Positions 9,097 to 18,092 of a stretch of DNA of 64,000 nt are shown here, one piece after another; position 1 is the first letter of the stretch; each line of letters starts with the position of its first letter. Made by a program: the position numbers and the translations under genes. Location of the stretch: assembly GCF_002387245.1 (NCBI RefSeq), contig NZ_DGLD01000021.1, positions 1 to 64,000 on the forward strand, written 5' to 3'. This DNA is from Brevundimonas sp. UBA4553 (lineage in GTDB: Bacteria; Pseudomonadota; Alphaproteobacteria; Caulobacterales; Caulobacteraceae). The notes under the pieces are model-generated. The model was given only the letters and a program-made list of their open reading frames with translations, ran no database searches and was not told the DNA's origin.

Positions 9097-9566
9097 GCCG
9101 CGCCGGGCGCCTTGGCTTTCAGCACGTCCTTGAGGCTGGCCAGGACCTGGGTGCGGGCCTCGACGGCGTCGGCCGGCAGGGTCAGCAGCAGGCGCAGGGC
9201 CTGGGCGTGGACCGTGACGATGCGCCAGTCGAAGGGCCTGTCCTCGGGCGCGGCGTCGATCAGGTCGCACAGATTGGCTGCCGCCGCGCACAGGTCCTTG
9301 AGGTCGAAGGGACCGGCGGCGTCGATGACCGCGCTGGAGTGATCGTAGGCCTGATCCAGAAGGCGTGAGGCTTCGTCCAGCGTCGCGGCGGGCCGCAGCG
9401 CCGCGAGGGCCGCGACCTGTTCCTCGATCACCGCGCGGCTGCGTTCGGCCATTTCCGCCAGATTGGCTTTGGCCTGGGCCAGGGCGGCGCCGGCGCTGAC
9501 GCCGCCTGGCTGGTCGATCAGGGTCGACAGGCGCGAGCGACGGCGGTTGTGCGTGATGACGGTCAT
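9084..9566 (-). CDS. Hypothetical helical protein, operon with response regulator
   Basis: This 160-residue, alanine-rich, largely helical protein is of unknown family. Its start overlaps the stop of the upstream response regulator gene by 4 bp, so the two are almost surely co-translated and probably act together. The helical content (AALAQAKANLAEMAERSRAVIEEQ, split into heptads) and the central helices around LDQAYDHSSAVIDAAG recall phosphotransfer or chemotaxis accessory folds, but I see no clear HPt histidine motif. It is not identified. Confidence 0.75.
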   Translation of the reverse strand: MTVITHNRRRSRLSTLIDQPGGVSAGAALAQAKANLAEMAERSRAVIEEQVAALAALRPAATLDEASRLLDQAYDHSSAVIDAAGPFDLKDLCAAAANLCDLIDAAPEDRPFDWRIVTVHAQALRLLLTLPADAVEARTQVLASLKDVLKAKAPGAAQSD

Positions 9567-10138
9567 AGTTCGATCGACGCTTTACGTTGGGCTTCGAATT
9601 CAGCCTTGCGGATTTCCTCTGAACGACGCTCCAGACCCTCCCAGGGTTCCGAACGAAAGCGCCGGTCAGGGCCGAAATAGTCGCCGACCTCGAGGAAGGG
9701 GCGGGCGTCGCGGGCGACCCAGACGATGCGTTCCAGCAGGACGCCAGCGCTGAACGGCTTGGTGATCAGGAAGTTGGCGCCGCAGTCGCGCGCTTCGGAC
9801 ACCTTGGAGCGACGGACGTGGGCGGCGGTCATGATGACAGGGGCGAAGGCGTTGGGCTCCAGCCCTGAACGACGCAGCCACCGCACGAACTCATAACCGC
9901 TCATGCCCGGCATCTCGCAGTCGACCAGGATCAGATCGACGGGATGGTCCCGCAGCACGGAGATGGCCTCGGCGGCGCTGCTGCAGGCGTGACGCACCTT
10001 GATCCCGAAGCCGAGCACGGCTTGGGCGGTCAGTTCCAGCGCGAACGGCGAGTCGTCGATGACCATGGTCACCGCGCCGTTGAAGTTGAACACCGCGCTT
10101 TCGCGTAGCGACTCGCCGACCCCGTTCATGCCGCGCAT
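9563..10138 (-). CDS. Single-domain response regulator with C-terminal extension
   Basis: This 191-residue CheY-like protein has its receiver domain at about residues 24-145: acidic pair in VIDDSP, phospho-acceptor Asp in ILVDCEMPGMSG, Thr/Ala in VIMTAAH, and Lys in LITKPFS. The roughly 45-residue C-terminal tail contains FGPDRRFR and GLERRS, arginine pairs often seen at the ends of alphaproteobacterial receiver proteins. There is no DNA-binding or enzymatic output domain, so it probably acts by protein contact, possibly with the product of the overlapping downstream gene. No histidine kinase is adjacent. Confidence 0.9.
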   Translation of the reverse strand: MRGMNGVGESLRESAVFNFNGAVTMVIDDSPFALELTAQAVLGFGIKVRHACSSAAEAISVLRDHPVDLILVDCEMPGMSGYEFVRWLRRSGLEPNAFAPVIMTAAHVRRSKVSEARDCGANFLITKPFSAGVLLERIVWVARDARPFLEVGDYFGPDRRFRSEPWEGLERRSEEIRKAEFEAQRKASIEL

Positions 10139-10226
10139 GATGGGCCCCTGACGCGCAGAAAAGACGAGAAAGCGAATCGCATGGGGCCAGCTTCGACGGC
10201 GCAGGGCCGTCGTGCAACGTGCGGGA

Positions 10227-11177
10227 TCAGCCCAGACGACCGATGGCGTAGAAGCGATCGGCGCGGGCCTTGCGGATTTGATCCGCCGACAGCGTGGACA
10301 GCGTCTTCAGTTCATCTTCCAGCACGTCGCCGACCGATTGAATGGCCGTCTCGCGGGCGGTGTGGGCGCCGCCAAGGGGTTCGGGAATGACGCGGTCGAC
10401 GATCTTCATCGCCATCAGATCAGGGGCCGTGATCTTCATGGCCATGGCCGCGTCCCTGGCGCGGGCGCCGTCGCGCCACAGGATGCCGGCTGCGCCCTCG
10501 GGCGAGATGACCGAATAGATGGAGTGCTCCAGCATCAGCACGCGGCTGGCGGCGGCGATGGCGATGGCCCCGCCCGAACCGCCTTCGCCCGTCACCGTGG
10601 CGATGGAGGGGACGCCCAGGGTCAGGCCGCGCTCGGTCGAGCGGGCGATCGCCTCAGCCTGACCGCGCTCCTCGGCGCCCAGGCCTGGATAGGCGCCGGC
10701 GGTGTCGACGAAGGTCAGGACCGGCAGGCCGAACTGCTCGGCCATGTCCATCAGGCGGACGGCCTTGCGATAGCCCTCGGGGCGGGCCATGCCGAAGTTG
10801 TGGGTGATGCGAGTCTGGGTGTCATGACCCTTTTCGTGGCCCATGACCACGACCGGCTGGCCGCGGAAGCGGGCCAGACCGCCGATGATCGCCTGATCGT
10901 CGCCGAACTGACGGTCGCCGTGCAGTTCCACGAAATCGGTGAACAGACTGTCGAGGTAGTCGACGAGGTGGGGGCGTTGCGGGTGGCGCGCGACCTGGGT
11001 GCGCATCCACGGATCAAGATTGGCGTAGGTCTTCACCCGCAGGGCGTCGGCCTTCTTGCGCAGGGCGGCGATCTCGGTCTCGAACGAGCCGCTGGTCGGG
11101 GCCAGATGCGACAGCTCCGCGATCTTGGCTTCCAGCTCGGCGATGGGCTTTTCGAATTCGAGGTAGTGCGTGGCCAT
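10227..11177 (-). CDS. accA: Acetyl-CoA carboxylase carboxyltransferase subunit alpha
   Basis: This 316-residue AccA, with AccD, transfers the carboxyl group from biotin to acetyl-CoA, the first step of fatty acid synthesis. Clear family blocks are LEFEKPIAELEAKI at the N-terminus, HGDRQFGDD, GHEKGHDTQTR, FVDTAGAYPGLGAEERGQ and the oxyanion glycine motif EGGSGGAIAI. The frame is open to 12179, but that extension is antisense to xerD-type coding in another frame. The ATG at 11177 gives the family length (about 320). The gene lies downstream of xerD on the same strand, with an 83-bp gap. Confidence 0.97.
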   Translation of the reverse strand: MATHYLEFEKPIAELEAKIAELSHLAPTSGSFETEIAALRKKADALRVKTYANLDPWMRTQVARHPQRPHLVDYLDSLFTDFVELHGDRQFGDDQAIIGGLARFRGQPVVVMGHEKGHDTQTRITHNFGMARPEGYRKAVRLMDMAEQFGLPVLTFVDTAGAYPGLGAEERGQAEAIARSTERGLTLGVPSIATVTGEGGSGGAIAIAAASRVLMLEHSIYSVISPEGAAGILWRDGARARDAAMAMKITAPDLMAMKIVDRVIPEPLGGAHTARETAIQSVGDVLEDELKTLSTLSADQIRKARADRFYAIGRLG

Positions 11178-11260
11178 AAGGCGTCCGTGAGGAGAAGCGC
11201 GGTTGGCGCTACGGAAAGCGGCGGAAACTAGAGCGGTGAACGCTGCGGGGCAAGCCGGGT

Positions 11261-12163
<903 letters not shown>

Positions 12164-12223
12164 GCGGCGCGCTCAACACAGGTGTGGAGCGAACGGCCGG
12201 GTCGTGTAGAGAATAGTGGAACC

Positions 12224-12805
12224 ATGCCTGCCGACGCCTCGCCCGATTCCTCGCCCCTGTCGCCGTCCTTGACGCCCGACCGCACCATAACCCTGGTGGG
12301 GCTGATGGGCGTGGGAAAATCGACGGTGGGGCGCCGACTGGCGCAACGGCTGGGTCTGCCCTTCCACGACGGCGACCACGAGATCGAGGCGGCCGCCGGC
12401 ATGAGCGTCAGCGAAATCTTCGCCAGCCGGGGCGAGGCCGAGTTCCGGGCGGGCGAAGCGCGAATCATGCGCCGCCTGCTGGAAGGCCCGCCCATCGTGC
12501 TGGCGACCGGCGGCGGGGCCATGATGAACCCCGAGACGCGCGCGCTGATGAAGAAGCATTCGGTCAGCGTCTGGATGCGCGCCGACCTGAAGGTGATCGC
12601 CGAACGGGTGCAGCGCCGCGACACCCGGCCCCTGTTGCGCGGCCGCGATCCGCTGGAGGCCCTGAGCCAGTTGGCCGAGGCCCGCTATCCCATCTACGCC
12701 GAGGCGGACGTGACCGTGGATGTCGGCGGCGGCTCGCACGGTCAGGCGGTCGAGGCGATCTACAAGGAACTGCGGCGCCACGCCCGCGAGGAGAGCAAGC
12801 GATGA
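12224..12805 (+). CDS. aroK: Shikimate kinase
   Basis: The 193-residue enzyme phosphorylates shikimate in the chorismate pathway. The P-loop is GLMGVGKST at residues 26-34. Shikimate-binding residues are in [21 protein letters not shown] and ATGGGAMM, and the lid arginines are in [10 protein letters not shown] roughly 20-residue proline/serine-rich N-terminal extension precedes the core. The open frame extends far upstream, but that part is antisense to xerD; the ATG at 12224 is the natural start. It overlaps aroB by 4 bp, a typical alphaproteobacterial aroKB pair. Confidence 0.96.
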   Translation: MPADASPDSSPLSPSLTPDRTITLVGLMGVGKSTVGRRLAQRLGLPFHDGDHEIEAAAGMSVSEIFASRGEAEFRAGEARIMRRLLEGPPIVLATGGGAMMNPETRALMKKHSVSVWMRADLKVIAERVQRRDTRPLLRGRDPLEALSQLAEARYPIYAEADVTVDVGGGSHGQAVEAIYKELRRHAREESKR

Positions 12806-13908
12806 CGACGATCCGGGTCGGCGGCGAGGGTTTCGCCGCTTATGAGGTCGTGGTCGGGCGCGGCTTACTGAAAGAAGCGGGGGGTCGCGTCGCCGCCCTG
12901 AAGCCGACACGGGCCTTTATCGTCAGCGACGAGACGGTGGCGGCGATCCACGGCGAGACCGTGCGCGCATCGTTGCACGGCGCTGGCCTGGCGACCGGGA
13001 TCGTCACGGTTCCGGCGGGCGAGGCGTCCAAATCGTTCGAACAGCTTGAAGCCGTGCTGGACGGCTTGTTGGCCGAAGGGCTGGACCGCAGGAGTCTTGT
13101 CGTGGCCCTGGGCGGCGGGGTCGTGGGCGATCTGGCCGGGCTGGCGGCGGCGCTGTTCATGCGCGGAATCGACTTCGTGCAGGTCCCGACGACCCTGCTG
13201 GCCCAGGTGGATTCCTCGGTCGGCGGCAAGACGGCCATCGACACGCCGCGCGGCAAGAACCTGATCGGCGCCTTCCATCAGCCGCGACTGGTGCTGGCCG
13301 ATATCGAGGCCCTGGCCACCCTGCCGGTGCGTCAGGTGCGCTCGGGCTGGGCCGAGGTGCTGAAGCACGGGCTGATTTGCGACGCGGCCTTCTTCGACTG
13401 GTTGGGCGGGGAGGGGGCTGCGGGCGCCGAGGGCGATCCCGACGCGCTGGAACGGGCGGTGATCCGTTCGGTCGAGATCAAGGCCGAGATCGTCGGTGAG
13501 GATGAGAAGGAGGCGGGGCGGCGCGCCCTGCTGAACCTGGGCCACACCTTCGGGCACGCCCTGGAGGCTGAGTTGGGCTTTGGCGACGCCCTGACCCATG
13601 GCGAGGCGGTGGCCCTGGGTTGCGCCATGGCGTTTCGGTTCTCGGCCCGACAGGGGCTGTGTCCGGCGGCGGACGTCGAAAAGGCCGAGGCCGGGATCCG
13701 GGCGGCGGGCTTGCCGACGCGGCTGGCCGACGTGGATCAGGGCTTCCGCGCCGCGGCCCTGATCGGGCGGATGGCCGGAGACAAGAAGGCCGAGGGCGGG
13801 CGGCTGACGCTGATCCTGGCTCGGGCCATCGGCGACGCGTTTACGGACAAGAACGTGGATGCGGACGCGGTGCGGGCCTTCCTGATCGAGGAAGGTGCGG
13901 CGGCGTGA
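12802..13908 (+). CDS. aroB: 3-dehydroquinate synthase
   Basis: The 368-residue AroB converts DAHP to 3-dehydroquinate using NAD and a divalent metal. Recognisable blocks are [38 protein letters not shown], the [11 protein letters not shown] loop and the metal ligands in [11 protein letters not shown] and [10 protein letters not shown]. It begins inside the last codons of aroK, and its stop codon overlaps the GTG start of the next gene. These three genes therefore form a tight translationally coupled unit. Confidence 0.97.
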   Translation: MTTIRVGGEGFAAYEVVVGRGLLKEAGGRVAALKPTRAFIVSDETVAAIHGETVRASLHGAGLATGIVTVPAGEASKSFEQLEAVLDGLLAEGLDRRSLVVALGGGVVGDLAGLAAALFMRGIDFVQVPTTLLAQVDSSVGGKTAIDTPRGKNLIGAFHQPRLVLADIEALATLPVRQVRSGWAEVLKHGLICDAAFFDWLGGEGAAGAEGDPDALERAVIRSVEIKAEIVGEDEKEAGRRALLNLGHTFGHALEAELGFGDALTHGEAVALGCAMAFRFSARQGLCPAADVEKAEAGIRAAGLPTRLADVDQGFRAAALIGRMAGDKKAEGGRLTLILARAIGDAFTDKNVDADAVRAFLIEEGAAA

Positions 13909-14492
13909 AGCTGAGCCCCGTCGTTCTGGAAGACCGTTTCGTTCGGCTGGAGTCGTTCAATGCGGGGCTGGAAGACGAAGTGAGGGCGGCGCTGGACTGC
14001 GATCCCGAGGCCTGGAACGGCATGGTCAGTGCGGCCTATGGCGAACATTTCGACAGCTGGTGGGCTGCAGCGCTGAAGGCGATGAGCGCCGGCTCGCGCA
14101 TCGCCTACGCCGTGCGGCGGTTAAGCGATGCGGCGGTGGTCGGCACGACCAGCCTGTATGAAATCAGGCCCGAGCATCGGCGTTGCGAGGTGGGCTCCAC
14201 CTTCTATCGCCCGGAAGCGCGCGGCGGGCCGGTCAATCCGGCGTGCAAGCGCCTGTTGCTGGGCCATGCGTTCGACGCGGGGGCGGTGCGGGTCGAGATC
14301 ATCACCGACGCCCTGAACGCCGCCAGCGCCGCCGCCATCCGCAAGCTGGGGGTCAGGGACGAGGGGGTGTTGCGCAAGCACAAGATCACCTGGACCGGAC
14401 GGATACGGGATACGGCTCAGTTCGTGGTGCTTGACGATGACTGGCCCGAGGTCCGGCGTCGCCTGGATGACCGGCTGGCGAGGTTCGGTTAG
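13905..14492 (+). CDS. GNAT-family N-acetyltransferase
   Basis: This 195-residue acetyltransferase is of the RimJ/RimL-like GNAT group. The pattern is an opening strand LEDRFVRLE, strands around [11 protein letters not shown] and [19 protein letters not shown] (the acetyl-CoA-binding part is modified), [21 protein letters not shown], then GVLRKH and a closing strand [14 protein letters not shown]. The start is GTG at 13905, overlapping the aroB stop by 4 bp. The frame is open 95 codons upstream only as a shadow of aroB. The substrate is unknown; RimJ/L relatives acetylate protein N-termini or small amines. The 3' end overlaps the convergent lipoprotein gene by 4 bp. Confidence 0.87.
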   Translation: MKLSPVVLEDRFVRLESFNAGLEDEVRAALDCDPEAWNGMVSAAYGEHFDSWWAAALKAMSAGSRIAYAVRRLSDAAVVGTTSLYEIRPEHRRCEVGSTFYRPEARGGPVNPACKRLLLGHAFDAGAVRVEIITDALNAASAAAIRKLGVRDEGVLRKHKITWTGRIRDTAQFVVLDDDWPEVRRRLDDRLARFG

Positions 14493-14905
14493 TCCACCGC
14501 CCGACATTCGGTCGGCTCGCGGCCGTCGGCGGTCCAGGTGGCCTGAACGCCCTTGCCGCGCAGCTCGTAGCCGCTGGCGCGATACCAGATGCCGTCTGCG
14601 GCGCGTTCCTGGAACAGGTCGACCGCTTCGCCCGAAGAGTTGCGCACGGTCGCCATCTGCCGCGGATTGTCGAAGTCGACCGACAGGCGTTCGCTGTTGT
14701 TGCAGAGATAGACGGTGCGGATGACCCGGTTGAGCGCCCGGTCCTGCACTTCAGCCCCGGTGCGACGGCGCGCGGTCTGGGCCTCGATTGCGCGTTCTCG
14801 CACCTCGTCGCCGTCGGTCGGCGCCTTGCGCGGCTCCTGGCCACAGCCCGACAGCAGGGCGACAATCAGGAGGGCCGGAGCGGCGCGAAGGATCAGGTGC
14901 GACAA
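14489..14905 (-). CDS. Lipoprotein with MliC-like (lysozyme inhibitor) domain
   Basis: This 138-residue lipoprotein has lipobox LLSGC after a hydrophobic signal. The C-terminal domain matches the MliC/PliC pattern: YLCNNSERLSVDF, then ATVRNSSGEAVDL, a WYRASGYELRGKG segment and a final Cys before the end (ECRAVD). Family members block c-type lysozyme in the periplasm or at the outer membrane. I choose the TTG at 14905 because GGAGG lies 8 bases before it; an in-frame TTG at 14926 is also possible. The family signature S-A-S-G-A reads RASG here, so inhibitory function is inferred. Confidence 0.8.
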   Translation of the reverse strand: MSHLILRAAPALLIVALLSGCGQEPRKAPTDGDEVRERAIEAQTARRRTGAEVQDRALNRVIRTVYLCNNSERLSVDFDNPRQMATVRNSSGEAVDLFQERAADGIWYRASGYELRGKGVQATWTADGREPTECRAVD

Positions 14906-14935
14906 GCGGAGCGCCTCCAAGGTCAAGCTTGGAAG

Positions 14936-15418
14936 TCAACGCCCGATGGCGGCGCGCGTTCCGCGTCGCGCCCGGAAGAAGGCGCGCAGGGTTTCGGCGG
15001 CCGGTTCGGCCATGACGCCGCCCTCGGTCGCGGGCCGCCAGTGGCAGGTCGGCTGGTCGAAGAACCGCCCGCCGTGGATGACCGCGCCGCCCTTGGGATC
15101 GTCCGCGCCCCAGACCACCCGGCCGATGCGGGCGTGGCTGATGGCGCCCGCGCACATGGCGCAGGGTTCCAGCGTGACATAGAGGGTCAGGTCGGTAAGG
15201 CGATAATTCTGCAACTTTGACGCGGCATCGCGCAAAGCCACGATCTCGGCATGAGCGGTCGGATCATGGGCTGTTATGGGGCCGTTTTGCCCACGGCCAA
15301 GCACTTCGCCGGTGTTTTCGTCGACAATTATCGCGCCGACGGGCACTTCGCCAGCTTGCGCCGCCGCTTGCGCCAAGTCGAGCGCCATGCTCATGAACCG
15401 CTCATCATGGATCGCCAT
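14936..15418 (-). CDS. tadA: tRNA-specific adenosine deaminase TadA
   Basis: This zinc deaminase of about 160 residues converts A34 to inosine in the anticodon of tRNA-Arg(ACG). The deaminase signature is complete: HAEIVAL (zinc His and catalytic Glu) and PCAMCAGAI (two zinc cysteines). The GGAVIHGGRFF segment and C-terminal helix fit TadA. The frame is open far upstream on this strand, but only as antisense of the rluB-type gene. Start candidates are ATG 15418 and ATG 15394. I prefer 15418, which yields the conserved DERFM before the first helix. This start overlaps the divergent pseudouridine synthase gene by 12 bp. Confidence 0.94.
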   Translation of the reverse strand: MAIHDERFMSMALDLAQAAAQAGEVPVGAIIVDENTGEVLGRGQNGPITAHDPTAHAEIVALRDAASKLQNYRLTDLTLYVTLEPCAMCAGAISHARIGRVVWGADDPKGGAVIHGGRFFDQPTCHWRPATEGGVMAEPAAETLRAFFRARRGTRAAIGR

Positions 15419-17050
15419 CCCAAAGACAACGACAAGAAGCCCCGCTCCCGTCAAGACGACGGCCCGCGCGGTCCCCGTAAATTCGCCGACGCGCGCCCTG
15501 ACAAGGGTGGCTTCGGTGACCGAAAAGGCCCGCCGCGCGCCGACCGCAAGGACGATCGCGGTGACAGGCCCTTTGTGAAGGGCGCCGGCAAGGGCGGCCC
15601 GAACGCGGCCAAGGAACCGGCGGCGCCGCTTCGCAGCGAGCGAATCGCCAAGGCCATGGCGCGCGCGGGCATCGCCTCGCGTCGCGAGGTCGAGCGTCTG
15701 ATTGGTCTGGGCAAGGTGGCGGTCAACGGCCGCATCCTGGACACGCCGGCGACCCTGGTGACGCGCGACGACGTGATCACCGTCAACGGCAAGCCGATGG
15801 GCGCCGCCCAGGCGACGCGCGTCTGGCGCTATCACAAGCCGGCCGGTCTGATCACCAGCCACAACGACCCGGCGGGCCGCCCGACCGTGTTTGACGCTCT
15901 GCCCAGCGGCCTGCCGCGCGTGATCTCGGTCGGTCGCCTTGACCTGAACACCGAGGGCCTGCTGCTGCTGACCAACGACGGCGAACTGAGCCGGGCGCTG
16001 GAGATGCCGGACTCGGCCCTGGTGCGTCACTATCGGGCCCGCGCCCGTGGCCGCATCACCCAGGCCGAGTTGGACAAGCTGAAGACGGGCTGCACCGTCG
16101 ACGGCGTCCACTACGGCCCGATGGAAGCGACCATCGACAAGGCCAAGGAAAAAGAGGACGGCGAGCGCAGCTCGGCCAACCTCTGGATCAGCGTCTCGAT
16201 CACCGAGGGCAAGAACCGCGAGGTCCGCAAGGTCCTGGAGTCGGTCGGCCTGACCGTGAACCGGCTGATCCGTCTGGCCTATGGTCCGTTCCAGTTGGGC
16301 ACCCTGCCGATCGGGGCGGTCGAGGAAATCGGCCCGCGCGTGATCCGCGAGATGCTGGCCGATCATATCCGTCCCGAGAACATGCCGACCGGCAACGCGG
16401 TCTCGACGCCGGCGCCGGTTCCGGGTCGCCGCACCTCGTCGCCGATCGTGACGGGCAAGTCGGGTTCGGCCCTGTCGGATCCGTCGCGCAAGCCCAGCCG
16501 CGTTCGCGCGGCCACGGCGGCGCAGGCTGACGCCGTCGACCGCCGAGAACGGCCCGCCAAGAAGGAAGGCTGGGCCAAGGCGACGCCAAGGTTCGAGCAC
16601 ACCAAGACCTTCAAGCCGCGCGCCCGGCCGGAAGCCGCCCAGGGCGGCGAGTGGTCCGACCGTCCGCGTCGGCCGTTCAACCGGTCGGAACCGCAACTGA
16701 TTGATGACCGTCGCGCTCCACGCGACGGCGCCAAGGGCGGTTTCGGCGACCGACCCAAGCGCGACTTCCAGCCCCGCGACGGCGCCCGCTCCGGCGGCGA
16801 TCGGCCGCAGCGTGATTTCAAACCGCGCGAGGGTGGTTTCAGCGACCGGCCCAAGCGGGACTTCAAGCCGCGTGAGGGCGGCTCGAGCGATCGTCCCCAG
16901 CGCGATTTCAAGCCGCGCGACGGCGCGCCGCGTTCGGGCGGCAAGCCCGGCGGGTTCGGCGGCAAGCCGGGCGGCTCGCGTCCCGGCGGCGGCAAACCCT
17001 TTGGCGGCAAGCCTTCGGGCGGGCGTGGCGGTCCCCGCGACCGCGGCTAG
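15407..17050 (+). CDS. rluB: 23S rRNA pseudouridine synthase (RsuA/RluB family) with disordered tails
   Basis: The protein has 547 residues. A charged N-terminal tail (about 75 residues) precedes an S4 RNA-binding domain (RIAKAMARAGIASRREVERLI) and the catalytic domain with Asp in GRLDLNTEGLLLLTNDG, KNREVRKVLE and the closing RLAYGPFQLG. It is expected to modify a uridine in 23S rRNA. From about residue 330 the C-terminus is low complexity: Arg/Pro/Gly-rich with at least five imperfect copies of a unit close to DRPKRDFKPREGG, then Gly-Lys-Pro repeats. Such basic tails occur in alphaproteobacterial members and probably aid RNA binding. Start overlaps divergent tadA. RluB is the best call, but RluE/F-type specificity cannot be excluded. 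Confidence 0.9.
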   Translation: MDRHPKDNDKKPRSRQDDGPRGPRKFADARPDKGGFGDRKGPPRADRKDDRGDRPFVKGAGKGGPNAAKEPAAPLRSERIAKAMARAGIASRREVERLIGLGKVAVNGRILDTPATLVTRDDVITVNGKPMGAAQATRVWRYHKPAGLITSHNDPAGRPTVFDALPSGLPRVISVGRLDLNTEGLLLLTNDGELSRALEMPDSALVRHYRARARGRITQAELDKLKTGCTVDGVHYGPMEATIDKAKEKEDGERSSANLWISVSITEGKNREVRKVLESVGLTVNRLIRLAYGPFQLGTLPIGAVEEIGPRVIREMLADHIRPENMPTGNAVSTPAPVPGRRTSSPIVTGKSGSALSDPSRKPSRVRAATAAQADAVDRRERPAKKEGWAKATPRFEHTKTFKPRARPEAAQGGEWSDRPRRPFNRSEPQLIDDRRAPRDGAKGGFGDRPKRDFQPRDGARSGGDRPQRDFKPREGGFSDRPKRDFKPREGGSSDRPQRDFKPRDGAPRSGGKPGGFGGKPGGSRPGGGKPFGGKPSGGRGGPRDRG

Positions 17051-17071
17051 GGTCTGAACGGAGAGCTGACG

Positions 17072-17500
17072 ATGGTCGAGGCCAAGGAGGACGCGCGTCT
17101 GGCGGGCCGGTGCCTGTGTGGAGCGGTGACCTTCACCGCCACGCCGCAGGGCGGCATGCATGCCTGCCACTGCGAGAGCTGTCGCCGGATTTCGGGCGGG
17201 GTCTCGCTGAGCGTCAACTGCGGCGACAGCCTCGAGGTCTCCGGCCCCGTCGCCACCTATGCCTCGTCGGAATGGGCCGAGCGTCAATTCTGCTCTACCT
17301 GCGGCGCGGGTCTGTTCTGGCGCCTGAAGGCGGGCGGCATGACCATGGTCTCGGTCCAGGCCTTCGACGACCCCGGCGCGTTTGCTTTCGAGGACGAGAT
17401 CTACATCGACTCCAAGCCCGCCAACTATGACTTCGCCGGCGACCGTCCGCGCCTGACCGGCGCTGAGATCGAGGCCATGTACGCGCCGAGCGAGGACTGA
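17072..17500 (+). CDS. GFA-family (CENP-V/GFA domain) zinc protein
   Basis: This 142-residue protein has the GFA/CENP-V fold: GRCLCGAVTF, then HACHCESCRRISGG and FCSTCGAGLFWR give the eight-cysteine zinc set characteristic of the family. Founding members were reported to speed glutathione-formaldehyde adduct formation, but most homologues, including this one, have no proven substrate. The gene follows the pseudouridine synthase by 21 bp and precedes rsmD by 1 bp, so it is probably co-transcribed with rsmD. Confidence 0.88.
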   Translation: MVEAKEDARLAGRCLCGAVTFTATPQGGMHACHCESCRRISGGVSLSVNCGDSLEVSGPVATYASSEWAERQFCSTCGAGLFWRLKAGGMTMVSVQAFDDPGAFAFEDEIYIDSKPANYDFAGDRPRLTGAEIEAMYAPSED

Positions 17501-17501
17501 G

Positions 17502-18074
17502 ATGAGGATCGTCGCCGGCAGCCTGAAGGGCCGCGCCATTCTCGCGCCCGAGGGGCAGAACACGCGTCCAACCTCGGACCGCGCTCGCCAGGCCATTTTC
17601 AACGTGCTGGAACACGCGTCCTGGGGTGAAAGCCTGCAGGGAATGCGGGTTATCGACCTGTACGCCGGATCCGGCGCCCTGGGCTTTGAGGCCATTTCAC
17701 GCGGGGCGAGCTTTGCCCTGTTCGTGGAGACCGACGACGGCGCGCGCGGCGTGATCCGCGAGAACATGGACGCCTATGGCCTATTCGGGCGAGGGCGAGT
17801 GCATCGGCGCAGCGCCACCGACCTGGGGCCGCGGCCCGGTTCCACCGGCGAGGCCTTCGATCTGGCCTTCCTCGATCCGCCCTACGCCAAGGGTCTGGGC
17901 GAACAGACGCTGGCGCGGCTGCTGGAGGGCGAGTGGCTGAAGCCGGGCGCGCTGGTCGTGTTCGAGCGCGGCTCGGACGAGCCGGACATCGACACGCCGG
18001 GCTACGAACGCCTGGACGTGCGGGACTATGGCGCCGCGCGCGTCTTCTTCCTCAGGGTCGCGTCGGCCGACTGA
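17502..18074 (+). CDS. rsmD: 16S rRNA (guanine966-N2)-methyltransferase RsmD
   Basis: The 190-residue SAM methyltransferase modifies G966 in the 30S subunit. The diagnostic N-terminus MRIVAGSLKGR is followed by TRPTSDRARQAIFNVL, SAM motif I DLYAGSGALGFEAISRGA, an acidic residue in FVETD, and catalytic FLDPPY. Length is typical. It is followed after 18 bp by the Kelch gene. Confidence 0.95.
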   Translation: MRIVAGSLKGRAILAPEGQNTRPTSDRARQAIFNVLEHASWGESLQGMRVIDLYAGSGALGFEAISRGASFALFVETDDGARGVIRENMDAYGLFGRGRVHRRSATDLGPRPGSTGEAFDLAFLDPPYAKGLGEQTLARLLEGEWLKPGALVVFERGSDEPDIDTPGYERLDVRDYGAARVFFLRVASAD

Positions 18075-18092
18075 TCTGGATAGGCTGGCCGT

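Noticed and set aside
16700..17050. CRISPR-like regular repeat
   Set aside because: The periodic sequence is coding for a repetitive protein tail; repeats are imperfect and lack unique spacers of even size. No CRISPR array is present elsewhere.
15419..17767. Long minus-strand upstream extension of tadA (to 943 residues)
   Set aside because: The extension is antisense to the pseudouridine synthase and GFA genes and adds no known domain; TadA is complete without it.
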